Notes: a model not told the origin generated them from the letters alone. 64,000 bases of DNA from Lentisalinibacter salinarum (GCF_040706555.1 NZ_JAPDRH010000003.1:62001-126000); one strand, 5' to 3'; counted from the stretch's first letter, positions 1 through 9,354 are shown. Translations and numbers: made by a program.

Positions 1-1
1 G

Positions 2-538
2 GCCCTGCACGTGGTGGGCCCGAACGGCAGCGGCAAGACGACGCTGCTGCGCACGCTCGCCGGGCTGACGCTGGCCGAAGACGGTCAGGTCTACTGGTGT
101 GGCCATCGCATCGAGAGCGTGCGCCAGGAGTATGCCCAGGACCTCGCCTGGTGCGGCCACCGGCCGGCGCTGAAGGACGACCTGACCCTGCGAGAGAATC
201 TGTCGATGCATCGGCGCCTGCGCTTCGGCAGCGACGACTCCGCCGTGGCCCGGGTGATGGACAAGCTGCGCATCGGCCGTCTGTCCGAGATACAGGCGGG
301 CCGGCTCTCGGCCGGGCAGCGCCGGCGCGCCTCGCTGGCGAATCTGCTGCTGAGCGAGGCTCGTCTGTGGCTCATGGACGAGCCCCTGACCAACCTCGAC
401 GTGGCCGGGAAGGCGCTGGTGAAACAGCTGATCTCGGAACACGTCGTCGGCGGCGGTGTCTGTGTGCTGGTGGCCCACGAAGCCGTCGAGGTCGAGCGGG
501 TCGAGCTCGCGCAACTGGAACTCGGGAGGAAGTCATGA
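2..538 (+). CDS. ccmA: Heme exporter ATP-binding protein CcmA (5' partial)
   Basis: ATPase subunit of the CcmABCDE heme-handling complex of System I cytochrome c maturation; it drives release of heme-loaded CcmE at the inner membrane. The visible part opens inside the Walker A loop (GPNGSGKTT) and carries the ABC signature region (RLSAGQRRRASLANLLLSEA) followed by Walker B (LWLMDEPLTNLD). About 30 N-terminal residues lie left of the window. The stop overlaps the ccmB start in an ATGA junction, as expected for a ccm operon. The family assignment follows from the ABC motifs plus the complete ccmB-I series downstream. Confidence 0.95.
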   Translation, partial: ALHVVGPNGSGKTTLLRTLAGLTLAEDGQVYWCGHRIESVRQEYAQDLAWCGHRPALKDDLTLRENLSMHRRLRFGSDDSAVARVMDKLRIGRLSEIQAGRLSAGQRRRASLANLLLSEARLWLMDEPLTNLDVAGKALVKQLISEHVVGGGVCVLVAHEAVEVERVELAQLELGRKS

Positions 539-1236
539 CATCGCATAGGCGACCCGAGCCTGCGGGACTGTGGAGCGTCTGGCTGACGATCGTCGCCAGG
601 GAGCTGCGGCTCGCATTCCGGCGGCCGGGCGACATGGCCACGCCGCTCATCTTCTTCGCGATCGTGGTGAGCCTGTTCCCGCTGGCGGTCAGCCCCGACA
701 AGCAGCTGCTGATGAAGTTCGGGCCGGGCGTGCTGTGGGTGGCAGCGCTGCTCGCCTCCCTGATGTCGCTCGGCACGCTGTTCCGGCAGGACCGGGAAGA
801 CGGCACGCTGGAGCAGCTGCTGCTGTCGGGTCAGCCTGTCTCTGTTCTTGTCCTCGGAAAAATCGCGGCACAGTGGCTTGTGACGGGGCTGCCGCTCGTG
901 ATCATATCGCCGGTGGCCGGCGTCGCCTTCTTCATACCGGAGGAGTCGCTCCCGATTCTCGCGGGCTCGCTCGTGCTGGGCACCCTGAGTCTCAGCCTGA
1001 TCGGCTCGGTGGGAGCGGCCCTGACGGTGGGGTTGCGCCAGGCCAATTCGCTCCTGAGCCTGCTGGTGCTGCCGCTGGTCATGCCCGTATTGATTTTTGG
1101 TGCGAGAGCCGTGAGTCTCTCGGCTGACGGAGAGACGACGGGGGGATCGCTCTACCTTCTCGCGGCACTCACCATGCTGACAATGACTTTTTCACCCTTC
1201 GCGGCTTCGGCGGCGCTGAGGATCAGTGCCGACTGA
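535..1236 (+). CDS. ccmB: Heme exporter membrane protein CcmB
   Basis: Membrane subunit of the CcmABCD complex, 233 aa with about six predicted membrane segments, close to the usual family length. A conserved-looking cytoplasmic loop reads FRQDREDGTLEQLLLSGQP, typical of CcmB. The ATG start overlaps the ccmA stop by four bases. The protein ends in a hydrophobic segment and a short charged tail. CcmB pairs with CcmA, and the position between ccmA and ccmC supports the call. Confidence 0.95.
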   Translation: MTSHRRPEPAGLWSVWLTIVARELRLAFRRPGDMATPLIFFAIVVSLFPLAVSPDKQLLMKFGPGVLWVAALLASLMSLGTLFRQDREDGTLEQLLLSGQPVSVLVLGKIAAQWLVTGLPLVIISPVAGVAFFIPEESLPILAGSLVLGTLSLSLIGSVGAALTVGLRQANSLLSLLVLPLVMPVLIFGARAVSLSADGETTGGSLYLLAALTMLTMTFSPFAASAALRISAD

Positions 1237-1269
1237 GGCACATTGGCAGACAGGAGCAAGACAGGACTC

Positions 1270-2052
1270 ATGTGGACTTGGTTTCATAAGCTGGGCTCGC
1301 CGCCCCACTTCTACCGCATCGCCGGCAAGCTCGCCCCCTGGTTCGGCGTACTCGCCGCCATCGCCCTGGTCGTCGGCACCTTCAAGGGCCTGGTGCTCGC
1401 ACCTGCCGACTACCAGCAGGGTGACGGCTTTCGCATCATCTACGTGCACGTGCCGTCCGCCTATCTCTCGCTCATGGCCTACGTGGTGATGGCCACAGGC
1501 GCAGCCATCGGTCTCATCTGGCGGATGAAGCTCGCCCACGCGGTGGCCGCGGCCTGCGCGCCCATCGGCGCCTCGTTCACCTTCCTGGCGCTGGCGACCG
1601 GCTCCATCTGGGGCCGGCCCATGTGGGGTACCTGGTGGGAGTGGGGCGACGCACGGCTCACCTCCGAGCTGATACTCCTGTTCCTTTATCTCGGCTACAT
1701 GGCCCTGCGCGCATCCATCGACGACATCAACAAGGCCGACCGTGCCAGCGGCGTGCTGGCGATCGTGGGCGTCATCAACGTGCCCATCATCCACTATTCG
1801 GTGGAGTGGTGGAGTTCCCTGCACCAGGGTGCCACGCTGGCCAAGTTCGATCAGCCGTCGATCACCGGCAACATGCTGACGCCGCTCCTGATCATGATCA
1901 TCGGCTTCACACTATTCTTCGCCGCAGTGCTGCTCACCCGGGCCCGCGCCGAGGTGCTCGAGCGTGAGCGCCATTCCCGCTGGGTCAAGCGTGAACTTCT
2001 CGGGGAAAACGCGGTCGGGGAGAGTATCCCGGCAGGGGAGTTGCAGCGATGA
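1270..2052 (+). CDS. ccmC: Heme transporter CcmC
   Basis: Inner-membrane protein that presents heme on the periplasmic side and loads it onto CcmE. It has 260 aa and six predicted membrane segments. The tryptophan-rich heme-handling motif WGRPMWGTWWEWGDARLTSE lies near residues 114-133. I chose the ATG at 1270 because the N-terminus then matches the family (MWTWFHKLGSPP). An in-frame TTG at 1243 would add nine residues and cannot be excluded. The stop overlaps the start of ccmD. Confidence 0.95.
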   Translation: MWTWFHKLGSPPHFYRIAGKLAPWFGVLAAIALVVGTFKGLVLAPADYQQGDGFRIIYVHVPSAYLSLMAYVVMATGAAIGLIWRMKLAHAVAAACAPIGASFTFLALATGSIWGRPMWGTWWEWGDARLTSELILLFLYLGYMALRASIDDINKADRASGVLAIVGVINVPIIHYSVEWWSSLHQGATLAKFDQPSITGNMLTPLLIMIIGFTLFFAAVLLTRARAEVLERERHSRWVKRELLGENAVGESIPAGELQR

Positions 2053-2210
2053 GTGAATTCCTGGCCATGGGCGGTTACGGCGGGTACGTATGGAGTTCCT
2101 TCGCCTTAACCGCAATCATTCTCGTTTTTAACGTGACCTCGGCAAGACGCCGCCACGCAGCCGCCAGGCTGAACGTGGCCCGCAGAATCCAAGCAATGGA
2201 GGACGACTGA
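2049..2210 (+). CDS. ccmD: Heme exporter protein CcmD
   Basis: Small single-pass membrane protein, 53 aa, that helps release holo-CcmE from CcmABC. It has the family N-terminal motif (LAMGGYGGYVWSSF), then one hydrophobic helix (residues about 16-29) and a basic cytoplasmic tail. It sits exactly between ccmC (four-base ATGA overlap) and ccmE (TGATG overlap). Position, size and motif together make the call firm. Confidence 0.93.
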   Translation: MSEFLAMGGYGGYVWSSFALTAIILVFNVTSARRRHAAARLNVARRIQAMEDD

Positions 2211-2656
2211 TGACCCCTCGCCGACAGCGGATGCTGGCCGTCGGGCTGGCCGTGACCGGTCTCGCGATCGCCACGGCCCTGAGCCTGACCGCCTTCCGGG
2301 AGAACATGATGTTCTACATCGAGCTCGATCAGGTGGTGGCCGGTAACGTGCCGGACAAACGCACCTACCGCGTCGGCGGCATGGTCAAGGAAGGCACCAT
2401 CGAACGGGAATCAGGCAGCATGGACGTGGAGTTCACCATCACCGACTATCAGAACTCCCTCGGTGTACGCTACAACGGCGTGCTGCCGGACCTCTTCCGC
2501 GAGGGCCAGGGCGTGATCGCGCACGGACGTCTCGGGGATGACGGCGTCTTCCAGGCGGACAAGATCCTGGCGAAGCATGACGAGAACTACATGCCACCGG
2601 AAGTCGCCGATTCGCTGAAGCGCAGCGGCCACTTCCCGGAGCGGACGACACCATGA
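2210..2656 (+). CDS. ccmE: Periplasmic heme chaperone CcmE
   Basis: Membrane-anchored periplasmic protein that binds heme covalently and hands it to the CcmF/CcmH lyase. It has 148 aa: an N-terminal signal anchor (residues about 9-27), an OB-fold core, and the conserved heme-attachment segment KHDENYMPPE, placing the heme-binding His at residue 123 and the ligand Tyr at 127. The start overlaps the ccmD stop and the end overlaps ccmF, so translation is probably coupled. Confidence 0.96.
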   Translation: MTPRRQRMLAVGLAVTGLAIATALSLTAFRENMMFYIELDQVVAGNVPDKRTYRVGGMVKEGTIERESGSMDVEFTITDYQNSLGVRYNGVLPDLFREGQGVIAHGRLGDDGVFQADKILAKHDENYMPPEVADSLKRSGHFPERTTP

Positions 2657-4626
2657 TCCCCGAGATCGGCCAATTCGCACTCATCCTCGCGCTGGCGCTG
2701 GCACTGGTCCAGGGCACCGTGCCGCTGGTCGGCGCGCAGCTCGGCAAGACGCAGTGGACGGCGGTCGCCCGCCCGGCCGCGACCGCGCAGTTCGGTTTCA
2801 TGGCAGTGTCGTTCGTATGCCTCACCTGGGCCTTCATACAGAACGATTTCTCGGTTCTTTACGTCGCCAACAACTCCAATTCGATGCTGCCGGTCGGTTA
2901 CCGCATCGCGGCGGTCTGGGGCGCCCACGAAGGCTCGCTGCTCCTGTGGACGCTGGCGCTGGCAGCCTGGACGGTCGGCGTGGCCTATGCCTCGCGCCAC
3001 ATGGCGCAGCGCTTCGTCGCCCGGGTCATCGGCGTGCTGGGCCTGCTCAGCGTCGGCTTCTACACCTTCACGCTGTTCACCTCCAATCCGTTCGAGCGGC
3101 TGGTACCGGCGGCTCCCGACGGCGCGGACCTCAATCCGCTGCTGCAGGATCCGGCGCTGGTCATCCATCCGCCGATGCTCTACATCGGCTACGTCGGCTT
3201 CGCGGTGGCGTTCGCCTTCGCTGTGGCGGCCATGCTGGAAGGCAAACTCGACCGGGACTGGGCCCGCTGGACCCGCCCCTGGACCACGGCGGCCTGGGTG
3301 TTCCTCACCATCGGCATCGCACTCGGCAGCTGGTGGGCCTACTACGAGCTCGGCTGGGGCGGCTGGTGGTTCTGGGATCCGGTGGAGAACGCCTCGTTCA
3401 TGCCGTGGCTGGTGGGCACGGCACTGATCCATTCACTCGCGGTCACCGAGAAGCGCGGCCTGTTCAAGAGCTGGACGCTGTTGCTCGCGATCACCGCTTT
3501 CTCGCTCAGCCTGCTCGGCACGTTCCTGGTGCGCTCCGGTGTGCTGGTCTCCGTGCATGCCTTCGCCAGCGACCCGACCCGCGGCGCCTTCATCCTGGCC
3601 TTCCTCGGCATCGTGGTGGGCTCGGCGCTCGGGCTATATGCGTGGCGTGCCCCGAAGATGGACTCCGACGCCGGCTTCAAGCCCCTGTCGCGGGAGACGT
3701 TCCTGCTCCTGAACAACGTGCTGCTGGTGATCACGGCGACGCTGGTGCTTCTGGGTACCCTCTATCCGCTGTTCCTGGACGGCCTCGGCCTCGGCAAGAT
3801 CTCCGTGGGTCCGCCGTTCTTCGACCTGGCCTTCATCATCCCGATGCTGCCGCTGGCGCTGCTGATCGGGATCGGCATGAATACCGCCTGGCGCAGCGGC
3901 GACAAGATGGCCATCTGGCGGCAGGTGCGCGTGCCGCTGGCCATTGCGGTACCGCTGGCCCTGTTCATTCCCTGGCTGATCTACGGGCGTATCACGCCGC
4001 TGATATTCACCGGCATGCTGGCCGCGATCTTCGTCAGCTTCACCGCCGTCTGGGATCCGCTGATGCGCTTCTTCGGCAGGCGTTCCGGGCCCCGCCAGAC
4101 GCGCAGTGTGACCGGAATGCAGCTGGCCCACCTCGGCGTCGGCATGTTCATCATCGGCGTTACTGCCGTGATGTCCTACGGCGAGGAAGTCGACATGCGG
4201 GCAAGCCCCGGCGAGACGCTGCAAGTGGCCGGCTACGACTTCACCATGCGCGGGCTGCGCGAGGTACAGGGCCCGAACTACGACGCGGTGGAGGCCGAGT
4301 TCGAGGTCCGCAGGGACAATGAACTCGTGACGATCCTGCGGCCGCAGAAGCGGGTCTACCGGGTGCGCCAGAGCCCGATGACCGAAGCCGACATCCATCC
4401 GGCCTGGAACCGGGATCTCTTCGTGGCCATGGGTGACTCGCTGGGTAACGGGGCGTGGAGTGTGCGCGTCCAGTACAAGCCGCTGATCCGCTGGATCTGG
4501 CTGGGCTGTGCCGTGATGGCGCTCGGCGGGCTCGTCGCCATGACCGACCGGCGCTATCGGGTGCCTGCCGCGGAGCGGCGCGCCATGGAGGCCGCGGCGG
4601 CCGCGGAGGGCAGGGCCGCGACATGA
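2653..4626 (+). CDS. ccmF: Cytochrome c heme lyase subunit CcmF
   Basis: Large polytopic membrane protein, 657 aa with a dozen or more predicted helices, that attaches heme to apocytochrome c together with CcmH/I. The periplasmic WWD-type motif is present near residues 228-248 (ELGWGGWWFWDPVENASF). A soluble periplasmic domain lies near the C-terminus before the last helix. Length fits the family. It overlaps ccmE and ccmG by four bases each. Confidence 0.96.
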   Translation: MIPEIGQFALILALALALVQGTVPLVGAQLGKTQWTAVARPAATAQFGFMAVSFVCLTWAFIQNDFSVLYVANNSNSMLPVGYRIAAVWGAHEGSLLLWTLALAAWTVGVAYASRHMAQRFVARVIGVLGLLSVGFYTFTLFTSNPFERLVPAAPDGADLNPLLQDPALVIHPPMLYIGYVGFAVAFAFAVAAMLEGKLDRDWARWTRPWTTAAWVFLTIGIALGSWWAYYELGWGGWWFWDPVENASFMPWLVGTALIHSLAVTEKRGLFKSWTLLLAITAFSLSLLGTFLVRSGVLVSVHAFASDPTRGAFILAFLGIVVGSALGLYAWRAPKMDSDAGFKPLSRETFLLLNNVLLVITATLVLLGTLYPLFLDGLGLGKISVGPPFFDLAFIIPMLPLALLIGIGMNTAWRSGDKMAIWRQVRVPLAIAVPLALFIPWLIYGRITPLIFTGMLAAIFVSFTAVWDPLMRFFGRRSGPRQTRSVTGMQLAHLGVGMFIIGVTAVMSYGEEVDMRASPGETLQVAGYDFTMRGLREVQGPNYDAVEAEFEVRRDNELVTILRPQKRVYRVRQSPMTEADIHPAWNRDLFVAMGDSLGNGAWSVRVQYKPLIRWIWLGCAVMALGGLVAMTDRRYRVPAAERRAMEAAAAAEGRAAT

Positions 4627-5156
4627 TCCGTTACATACTCCCCATCGCCGTATTCATCGGTCTGCTCATCGCACTGATGGCGGGCCTGGGCAAGGATCCG
4701 GGCGAGTTACCGTCTCCGCTGATCGGGCGGGACTCGCCCACCTTCACGCTGCCGGAGCTCAGCAATCCGGAGGAGACCGTGTCCGACACGGACATCCGCG
4801 GCGAGGTGGCCCTGGTCAACGTCTGGGCGAGCTGGTGCGTAGCCTGCCGCCAGGAACACAATTTCCTGATGGCCCTGGCCCGTTCCGGCACCATCCCGAT
4901 CTACGGGCTGAACTGGCGCGACGAGCGGCCGGCCGCGCTGCGCTGGCTGCGCGATCTGGGCAACCCGTATACAGCCAATGCCTTCGACGGCGACGGGCGA
5001 GTGGGCATCGACTGGGGCGTGTACGGCGCGCCCGAGACTTTCCTGCTCGACAAGGAGGGGCGGGTCATCTACAAACACGTCAGCCCGCTGACACCACAGG
5101 TATGGCGCGAGGAATTCGAGCCACGGATCGCCGAGGCGAGGAAAGCAGGGTCGTGA
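4623..5156 (+). CDS. ccmG: Thiol:disulfide interchange protein CcmG/DsbE
   Basis: Membrane-anchored periplasmic thioredoxin-fold protein, 177 aa, that keeps the CxxCH cysteines of apocytochromes reduced. An N-terminal anchor (residues about 3-21) precedes the active site WCVAC, Cys72 and Cys75. The cis-proline region GVYGAPETF, typical of CcmG/ResA, lies further on. The ATG at 4623 overlaps the ccmF stop. The family is clear. Confidence 0.95.
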   Translation: MIRYILPIAVFIGLLIALMAGLGKDPGELPSPLIGRDSPTFTLPELSNPEETVSDTDIRGEVALVNVWASWCVACRQEHNFLMALARSGTIPIYGLNWRDERPAALRWLRDLGNPYTANAFDGDGRVGIDWGVYGAPETFLLDKEGRVIYKHVSPLTPQVWREEFEPRIAEARKAGS

Positions 5157-5569
5157 AATCTCTGAGAACAGGTTTGTTGGTGCTCCTCATGGCACTGACG
5201 GGGCACGCCTTGGCCATCGACCAGGGCCCGGCATTCGAGGACCCGGCCACGCAGGCCCGTTACGAGGAACTCATTGACGAGGTCCGCTGCGCCACCTGCC
5301 AGAATCAGTCCATCAAGGACTCGAACGCGATGCTCGCCGAAGATCTCCGCCGGGAGATCCGCGAGATGATCTCCGAGGGCAAGTCGAACGACGAGATCTT
5401 GGTCTTTCTCACCGATCGCTACGGCGAGTTCGTGCTGTACCGGCCGCCGCTCGACCAACGCACGGCGTTGCTGTGGGGCGCTCCCGTCCTGCTGCTGCTC
5501 GTTGCCGGTATCGTGCTGTTCCGGGTGATCCAGCGGCGTACCAGTCTCCCCATCGACGATGAAAGCTAG
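5153..5569 (+). CDS. ccmH: Cytochrome c maturation protein CcmH (short form)
   Basis: Periplasmic thiol oxidoreductase with a membrane anchor. The protein is 138 aa and starts at a GTG overlapping the ccmG stop (GTGA). A cleavable signal (residues 1-21) is followed by the family motif RCATCQNQSI, with redox cysteines 46 and 49, and a C-terminal helix (about 107-124). The CcmI half found fused in Escherichia coli is a separate gene here, 33 bp downstream. Confidence 0.95.
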   Translation: MKSLRTGLLVLLMALTGHALAIDQGPAFEDPATQARYEELIDEVRCATCQNQSIKDSNAMLAEDLRREIREMISEGKSNDEILVFLTDRYGEFVLYRPPLDQRTALLWGAPVLLLLVAGIVLFRVIQRRTSLPIDDES

Positions 5570-5602
5570 CAAGAGCGGCCGGCTCCCCGGCCCGGTGAAT
5601 CT

Positions 5603-6733
5603 ATGACAACGACGATCTTCTGGGCGATAGCCGGCCTCATGGCGCTGGCTGCAGTGGCTCCCCTCTACCTGGTACTGCGCAAGGGCACTGATGGCAGCTC
5701 CGGCGGCTTCGCGGCTCTCGTCGCCGTGGCCTTCCTGGGCGTCTCCGTGGGCACCTACGTCTACCTCAGCGACTACGATTTCGACAGCGTCCTCAGCTCC
5801 GCGGCGACGGACGACAATCCGCATGCGAGCGACGCGCAGGATGCCATCGCGGAGCTGGCGGCCAGCCTGGAGGAAAACCCGGACGACGTCGAAGGCTGGA
5901 AATTCCTCGGCCGCAGCTACCGCGCGCAGGAACGTTATCGGGAGGCGGCACGGGCCTTCGAGCGGGCCTACGAGCTGGCCGACGACGATCCGGTCGTGAT
6001 GCTGGACCTCGGCGAGTCCATCCTGTTCGCCGACAGCACGGCCATCAGGGGACGGGCGGGTCAGCTGTTCGAGAACGCGCTGCAGCTCGCGCCGAACAAC
6101 GCGCGCGCGCTGTGGTATGCGGGTCTGGCGGCGGCGAACCGGGGCGAGCGGCTGCTCGCGGCGGACCGCTGGGAGCAGATACTCGACACCTCGCCGCCGG
6201 ACGACGTGCGACAGATACTCGAGAACAATATCCGCGAGTTGCGTGCCGCCGCGGGTGCCGGAGAGGGCGATGCCGGGACGCCGATGGCGGCGACGGCAGA
6301 GATGCCGTCGCAGGAAGCGGCTCCGGTGGCCGCTACTGAACCCGAGCCGGAGCCGGAGGCACCGGTCCCTGCGCCCGACGTGGAGCCCGGCACGGTACCG
6401 CTGCAGGTGACGCTGAGCCCGGAACTCGCCTCCCAGGCGCCGGCCGACGCGGTGCTGTTCATCTTCGCGCGCACGCCGGGTGTCGGCGGCCCGCCGATTG
6501 CGGCCGTCCGCCGCCGTGCCGGCGATCTGCCGCTGTCCATTACCCTCAGCGACGCCAACGCGATGATGGCGGGGCGGCAGCTCTCGACCGAGGAGGAGCT
6601 CGAGCTGGTGGCGCGGGTCGCGAAAGGCGGCTCGATCAGCGAGAGCGAGGGTGACCTGATCGGCGCGACCACCTACCGCATGGACAGCGGGGAGACGGCA
6701 CGGCTCGTGATCGACCAGGTCGTCGGCCGCTAG
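5603..6733 (+). CDS. ccmI: TPR protein CcmI (apocytochrome c chaperone)
   Basis: Captures the C-terminus of apocytochrome c and presents it to CcmF/CcmH. It has 376 aa: two N-terminal membrane segments (residues about 4-24 and 34-54), tetratricopeptide repeats over about 75-215, a Pro/Glu-rich linker near 225-270 (EPEPEPEAPVPAPDVEPG), then a conserved C-terminal CcmI domain. It ends the ccm operon, and a hairpin lies 63 bp downstream before the convergent desaturase. Confidence 0.9.
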   Translation: MTTTIFWAIAGLMALAAVAPLYLVLRKGTDGSSGGFAALVAVAFLGVSVGTYVYLSDYDFDSVLSSAATDDNPHASDAQDAIAELAASLEENPDDVEGWKFLGRSYRAQERYREAARAFERAYELADDDPVVMLDLGESILFADSTAIRGRAGQLFENALQLAPNNARALWYAGLAAANRGERLLAADRWEQILDTSPPDDVRQILENNIRELRAAAGAGEGDAGTPMAATAEMPSQEAAPVAATEPEPEPEAPVPAPDVEPGTVPLQVTLSPELASQAPADAVLFIFARTPGVGGPPIAAVRRRAGDLPLSITLSDANAMMAGRQLSTEEELELVARVAKGGSISESEGDLIGATTYRMDSGETARLVIDQVVGR

Positions 6734-6796
6734 GCGTAGTCCGCCCGGCCTGTCGTCCTCGTCCGCCTGTAGTCCGGCTATGGTCGGCCGGTTTCT

Positions 6797-6814
6797 CGGC
6801 CGATCTCTCGGCCG
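6797..6814. terminator. Candidate bidirectional terminator hairpin
   Basis: A 7-bp perfect stem CGGCCGA / TCGGCCG with loop TCTC lies between the convergent ccmI and desaturase genes. ATTGTT follows on the plus side. The same bases form a 12-bp direct duplication (TCTCGGCCGAT at 6794 and 6806). The T tract is weak, so termination is inferred mainly from position. Confidence 0.45.
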
Positions 6815-6819
6815 ATTGT

Positions 6820-7677
6820 TCAGCCCGCGGCGCGGGCGCGTTCCAGCATCCGCCGCCGCGGCAGCCTGAGTTCCGACACCAGGCCGAGCTTCTCCATCCC
6901 GCGCAACAGGACCCAGGTCAGGTCGAACTGCCACCATTCGAGTCCGTGCCGCGCCGAGTAGGCGAACTTGTGGTGGTTGTTGTGCCAGCCCTCGCCCAGC
7001 GCCAGCACCGCCACCAGCCAGTTGTTGGTGCTGGTGTCGGCCGCGTCGAACGGGCGGCTGCCCCAGAGGTGGCAGACGGAATTCACCATGAACGTGGCGT
7101 GCCACAGGGCAACGGTGGCGATGAACCAGGCCCAGACCAGCATTTGCAGCCCGGAGGTATTCACGCCGAGCGCGGCCAGCCCTTCGCCCAGGCCGAAGAT
7201 CGCGGCACCCTGGCCGAGCACGATCCAGACATAGTGCTGTTGCAGGAATTTCAGCTCGGGGACGCGGTAGAGATCCCTGGCATTGGCACCGTTCTCGCGA
7301 AAGCTCTCGGCAGACAGCATCCAGCCCATGTGCGAGCGCCAGAATCCCTGGGTCCGGGGCGAGTGGATGTCCCGGTCCGTCTCGGTGTAGCGGTGGTGGC
7401 TGCGGTGGTGGGCCACCCACCAGAGCGGGCCGCCCTGGGTGGCCAGGCTGCCGGCGAGCGTCAGCAGGAACTGTACGCACCGGCCGGCACGGAACGACCG
7501 GTGTGCCAGCAGCCGGTGATAGCCGGCCGTGACGCCGAAACCGCGCACGAGGTAGAGGATCAGTGCCACCGTCAGCGCGGCCGGGCTCACGCCGGTCCAG
7601 AACGCTCCCAGGCAGCCGAGGTGGAAGATGCCCATGCCGACCAGTACGGCGCGGGCCTGCTTCTGCGCAGCCGTCAA
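6820..7677 (-). CDS. Acyl-CoA/acyl-lipid delta-9-type fatty acid desaturase
   Basis: Di-iron membrane desaturase, 285 aa, probably inserting a double bond into saturated acyl chains. All three histidine boxes of the stearoyl-CoA desaturase class are present: HRLLAH (residues 54-59), HHRSHH (90-95) and HNNHH (232-236). Four or so hydrophobic segments fill the spaces between. Family members of this type are about 280-400 aa, so it is a compact form. It is divergent from the exported protein starting at 7800, with 122 bp between them. Substrate and regiospecificity cannot be read from sequence. Confidence 0.9.
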   Translation of the reverse strand: MTAAQKQARAVLVGMGIFHLGCLGAFWTGVSPAALTVALILYLVRGFGVTAGYHRLLAHRSFRAGRCVQFLLTLAGSLATQGGPLWWVAHHRSHHRYTETDRDIHSPRTQGFWRSHMGWMLSAESFRENGANARDLYRVPELKFLQQHYVWIVLGQGAAIFGLGEGLAALGVNTSGLQMLVWAWFIATVALWHATFMVNSVCHLWGSRPFDAADTSTNNWLVAVLALGEGWHNNHHKFAYSARHGLEWWQFDLTWVLLRGMEKLGLVSELRLPRRRMLERARAAG

Positions 7678-7799
7678 TGCTCTCTCCTCTGCCTGTGTTT
7701 GCGCCCGTCCGGCGGGCTGGTTGCATCCGCCGGCGCCGCCCTGTCGAATCTCCGTGCAGAAGCGGCATGGTACCGCATGGTTTCGAGGAGACCGCCACT

Positions 7800-8420
7800 A
7801 TGGATGCAACGACGCAAATCCCGTTGTCGGGGAGAGGGCTCCGGCACCTGCTGAAGGGCCTGCAGGTCGGGCGTACGACCGCCGTGACGATGGTGGCGGC
7901 AATGGCAATGGCGACGGCGATGGCATTGGCCCCCGGTGCGGCATCCGCCGCGGCGGACGCCTCGGACGGGCCGGCCGCGGACGGCCTCGAGGAGGTCGGC
8001 CAGGGCGAGTACAGCTGGTTCGGACTGCGCGTCTACCATGCCTCTTTCGCGACCGAGTCCGGCCGCTTCAGTGACTGGACGGACACCGAGCGGGCCCGAT
8101 TCGAGATCTACTATCACCGGGAGGTGAGCGCGTCAAAGCTGATCGATATCGCCCGGGAGGAATGGGATCGCCTCGGCGTGGACGCGCCGCCGCGCTGGTT
8201 CGGCTGGTTACGCCAGCTGCTGCCGGACGTCCGGGCGGGCGATACTCTGTCGTGCCTCGTGCTGCCGGACGAGCGCACGGTCTTCTATCACAACGGCGAG
8301 AAGAGCGGCGAGGTGGCGGAGCCCGCCTTCGGGCCCGCCTTCCTGTCCATCTGGCTGCACCCGGAGGCGCGGGCGGCCGACCTCAGACGCGCGCTGCTGG
8401 GGGAGTCCGGGCGCAGCTGA
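7800..8420 (+). CDS. Exported chalcone-isomerase-like domain protein
   Basis: A 206-aa protein with a long N-terminal export signal (hydrophobic residues about 30-50 ending ASAAAD). The mature part resembles the chalcone isomerase-like fold found in many bacterial periplasmic proteins: a glycine-rich strand then FGLRVYHASF, and later a conserved surface region DERTVFYHNGE. I see no basis for true chalcone isomerase activity. GAGGAG lies nine bases before the ATG at 7800, fixing the start. The gene is divergent from the desaturase; a lipid-related role is only a guess. Confidence 0.7.
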   Translation: MDATTQIPLSGRGLRHLLKGLQVGRTTAVTMVAAMAMATAMALAPGAASAAADASDGPAADGLEEVGQGEYSWFGLRVYHASFATESGRFSDWTDTERARFEIYYHREVSASKLIDIAREEWDRLGVDAPPRWFGWLRQLLPDVRAGDTLSCLVLPDERTVFYHNGEKSGEVAEPAFGPAFLSIWLHPEARAADLRRALLGESGRS

Positions 8421-8508
8421 GGGCGGCGCGCCGGCGCGCACCGCGCTTTCAATAACGCCCGGCCTCGGGCATCCTCCGTGACTCCCGCGCACAGCCCGAC
8501 GGAGTCCC

Positions 8509-9354
8509 GTGGAGCCGATGGACACGATGGCCGCAATGGGCCCCGAGCTTCTGACACTCGCATTGCCAGTGCTCGCCGCCGGCATCGTCGCCGGTTTCCT
8601 GGCCGGGCTGCTCGGCATCGGCGGCGGAATCATCATCGTTCCCGCGCTGCTGGTCGCGCTCGCGGCCACGGACACCGCCGGCGCGGTGACGATGCACGTC
8701 GCGGTGGCGACCTCGCTGGCCACCATAATCCCCACGTCGCTGTCCTCGAGCCGGGCCCACTGGCGGCGGGGATCGGTCGATGTGGACCTGGCGCGCCGCT
8801 GGGCTCCGGCCGTTTTCCTGGGCGCCTGCGCCGGCGTGCTCATTGCCGATCGCCTGCACAGCGACACGCTCACCGCCATCTTCGCCGTCATGGCCGTCAT
8901 CTTCGGCGTGAAGATGTGGCTGCCGCTGGACGACGTGGTGCTGCGGGACGGCGTGCCCCGCGGCACGACCGCGCTCTCCCTGCCATTCTCGATCGGTGCC
9001 TTGTCCACACTGATGGGAATCGGCGGAGGCACCTTCGGCGTCACCGCCCTCAGTCTGTTCAACCAGCCTATCCACCGCGCCGTGGGTACTGCGGCTCTGC
9101 TCGGATTCGTGATCAGCCTGCCGGCCAGCGTGGGCTATGTGCTGGCGGGGTGGGACGAGCCGGGCCGGCCGCCGTTCAGCCTGGGCTACGTGAATCTGCT
9201 GGCGGTGGCGCTCATTATCCCGGCGACCATCCTGATGGCGCCCCTGGGGGCGGCCGTGGCACACCGGCTGAGCCGGCGCTGGCTCAGCCGTCTGTTCGGA
9301 GTGTTCCTGGTGATCACGGGAATTCGACTCGGCATGGAGGTTTGGCCGTCATGA
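8509..9354 (+). CDS. TauE/SafE family permease
   Basis: Polytopic membrane protein of 281 aa with about eight helices. It has the family's internal duplication, visible as two glycine-rich motifs: GFLAGLLGIGGGIIIVPALL in the first half and STLMGIGGGTFGVTALSLF in the second. Members export sulfite, sulfoacetate or other organic anions; the substrate is unknown here. The start may be GTG 8509 or one of the in-frame ATGs at 8518, 8527 or 8536. The stop overlaps the next gene (ATGA), implying coupled translation with the crotonase-family protein. Confidence 0.88.
   Translation: MEPMDTMAAMGPELLTLALPVLAAGIVAGFLAGLLGIGGGIIIVPALLVALAATDTAGAVTMHVAVATSLATIIPTSLSSSRAHWRRGSVDVDLARRWAPAVFLGACAGVLIADRLHSDTLTAIFAVMAVIFGVKMWLPLDDVVLRDGVPRGTTALSLPFSIGALSTLMGIGGGTFGVTALSLFNQPIHRAVGTAALLGFVISLPASVGYVLAGWDEPGRPPFSLGYVNLLAVALIIPATILMAPLGAAVAHRLSRRWLSRLFGVFLVITGIRLGMEVWPS

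Noticed and set aside
5069..7798. A 909-codon open frame on the minus strand across ccmI and the desaturase
   Set aside because: It is an out-of-frame shadow of high-GC genes; the ccmI and desaturase frames in the same DNA carry recognisable motifs and this one does not.
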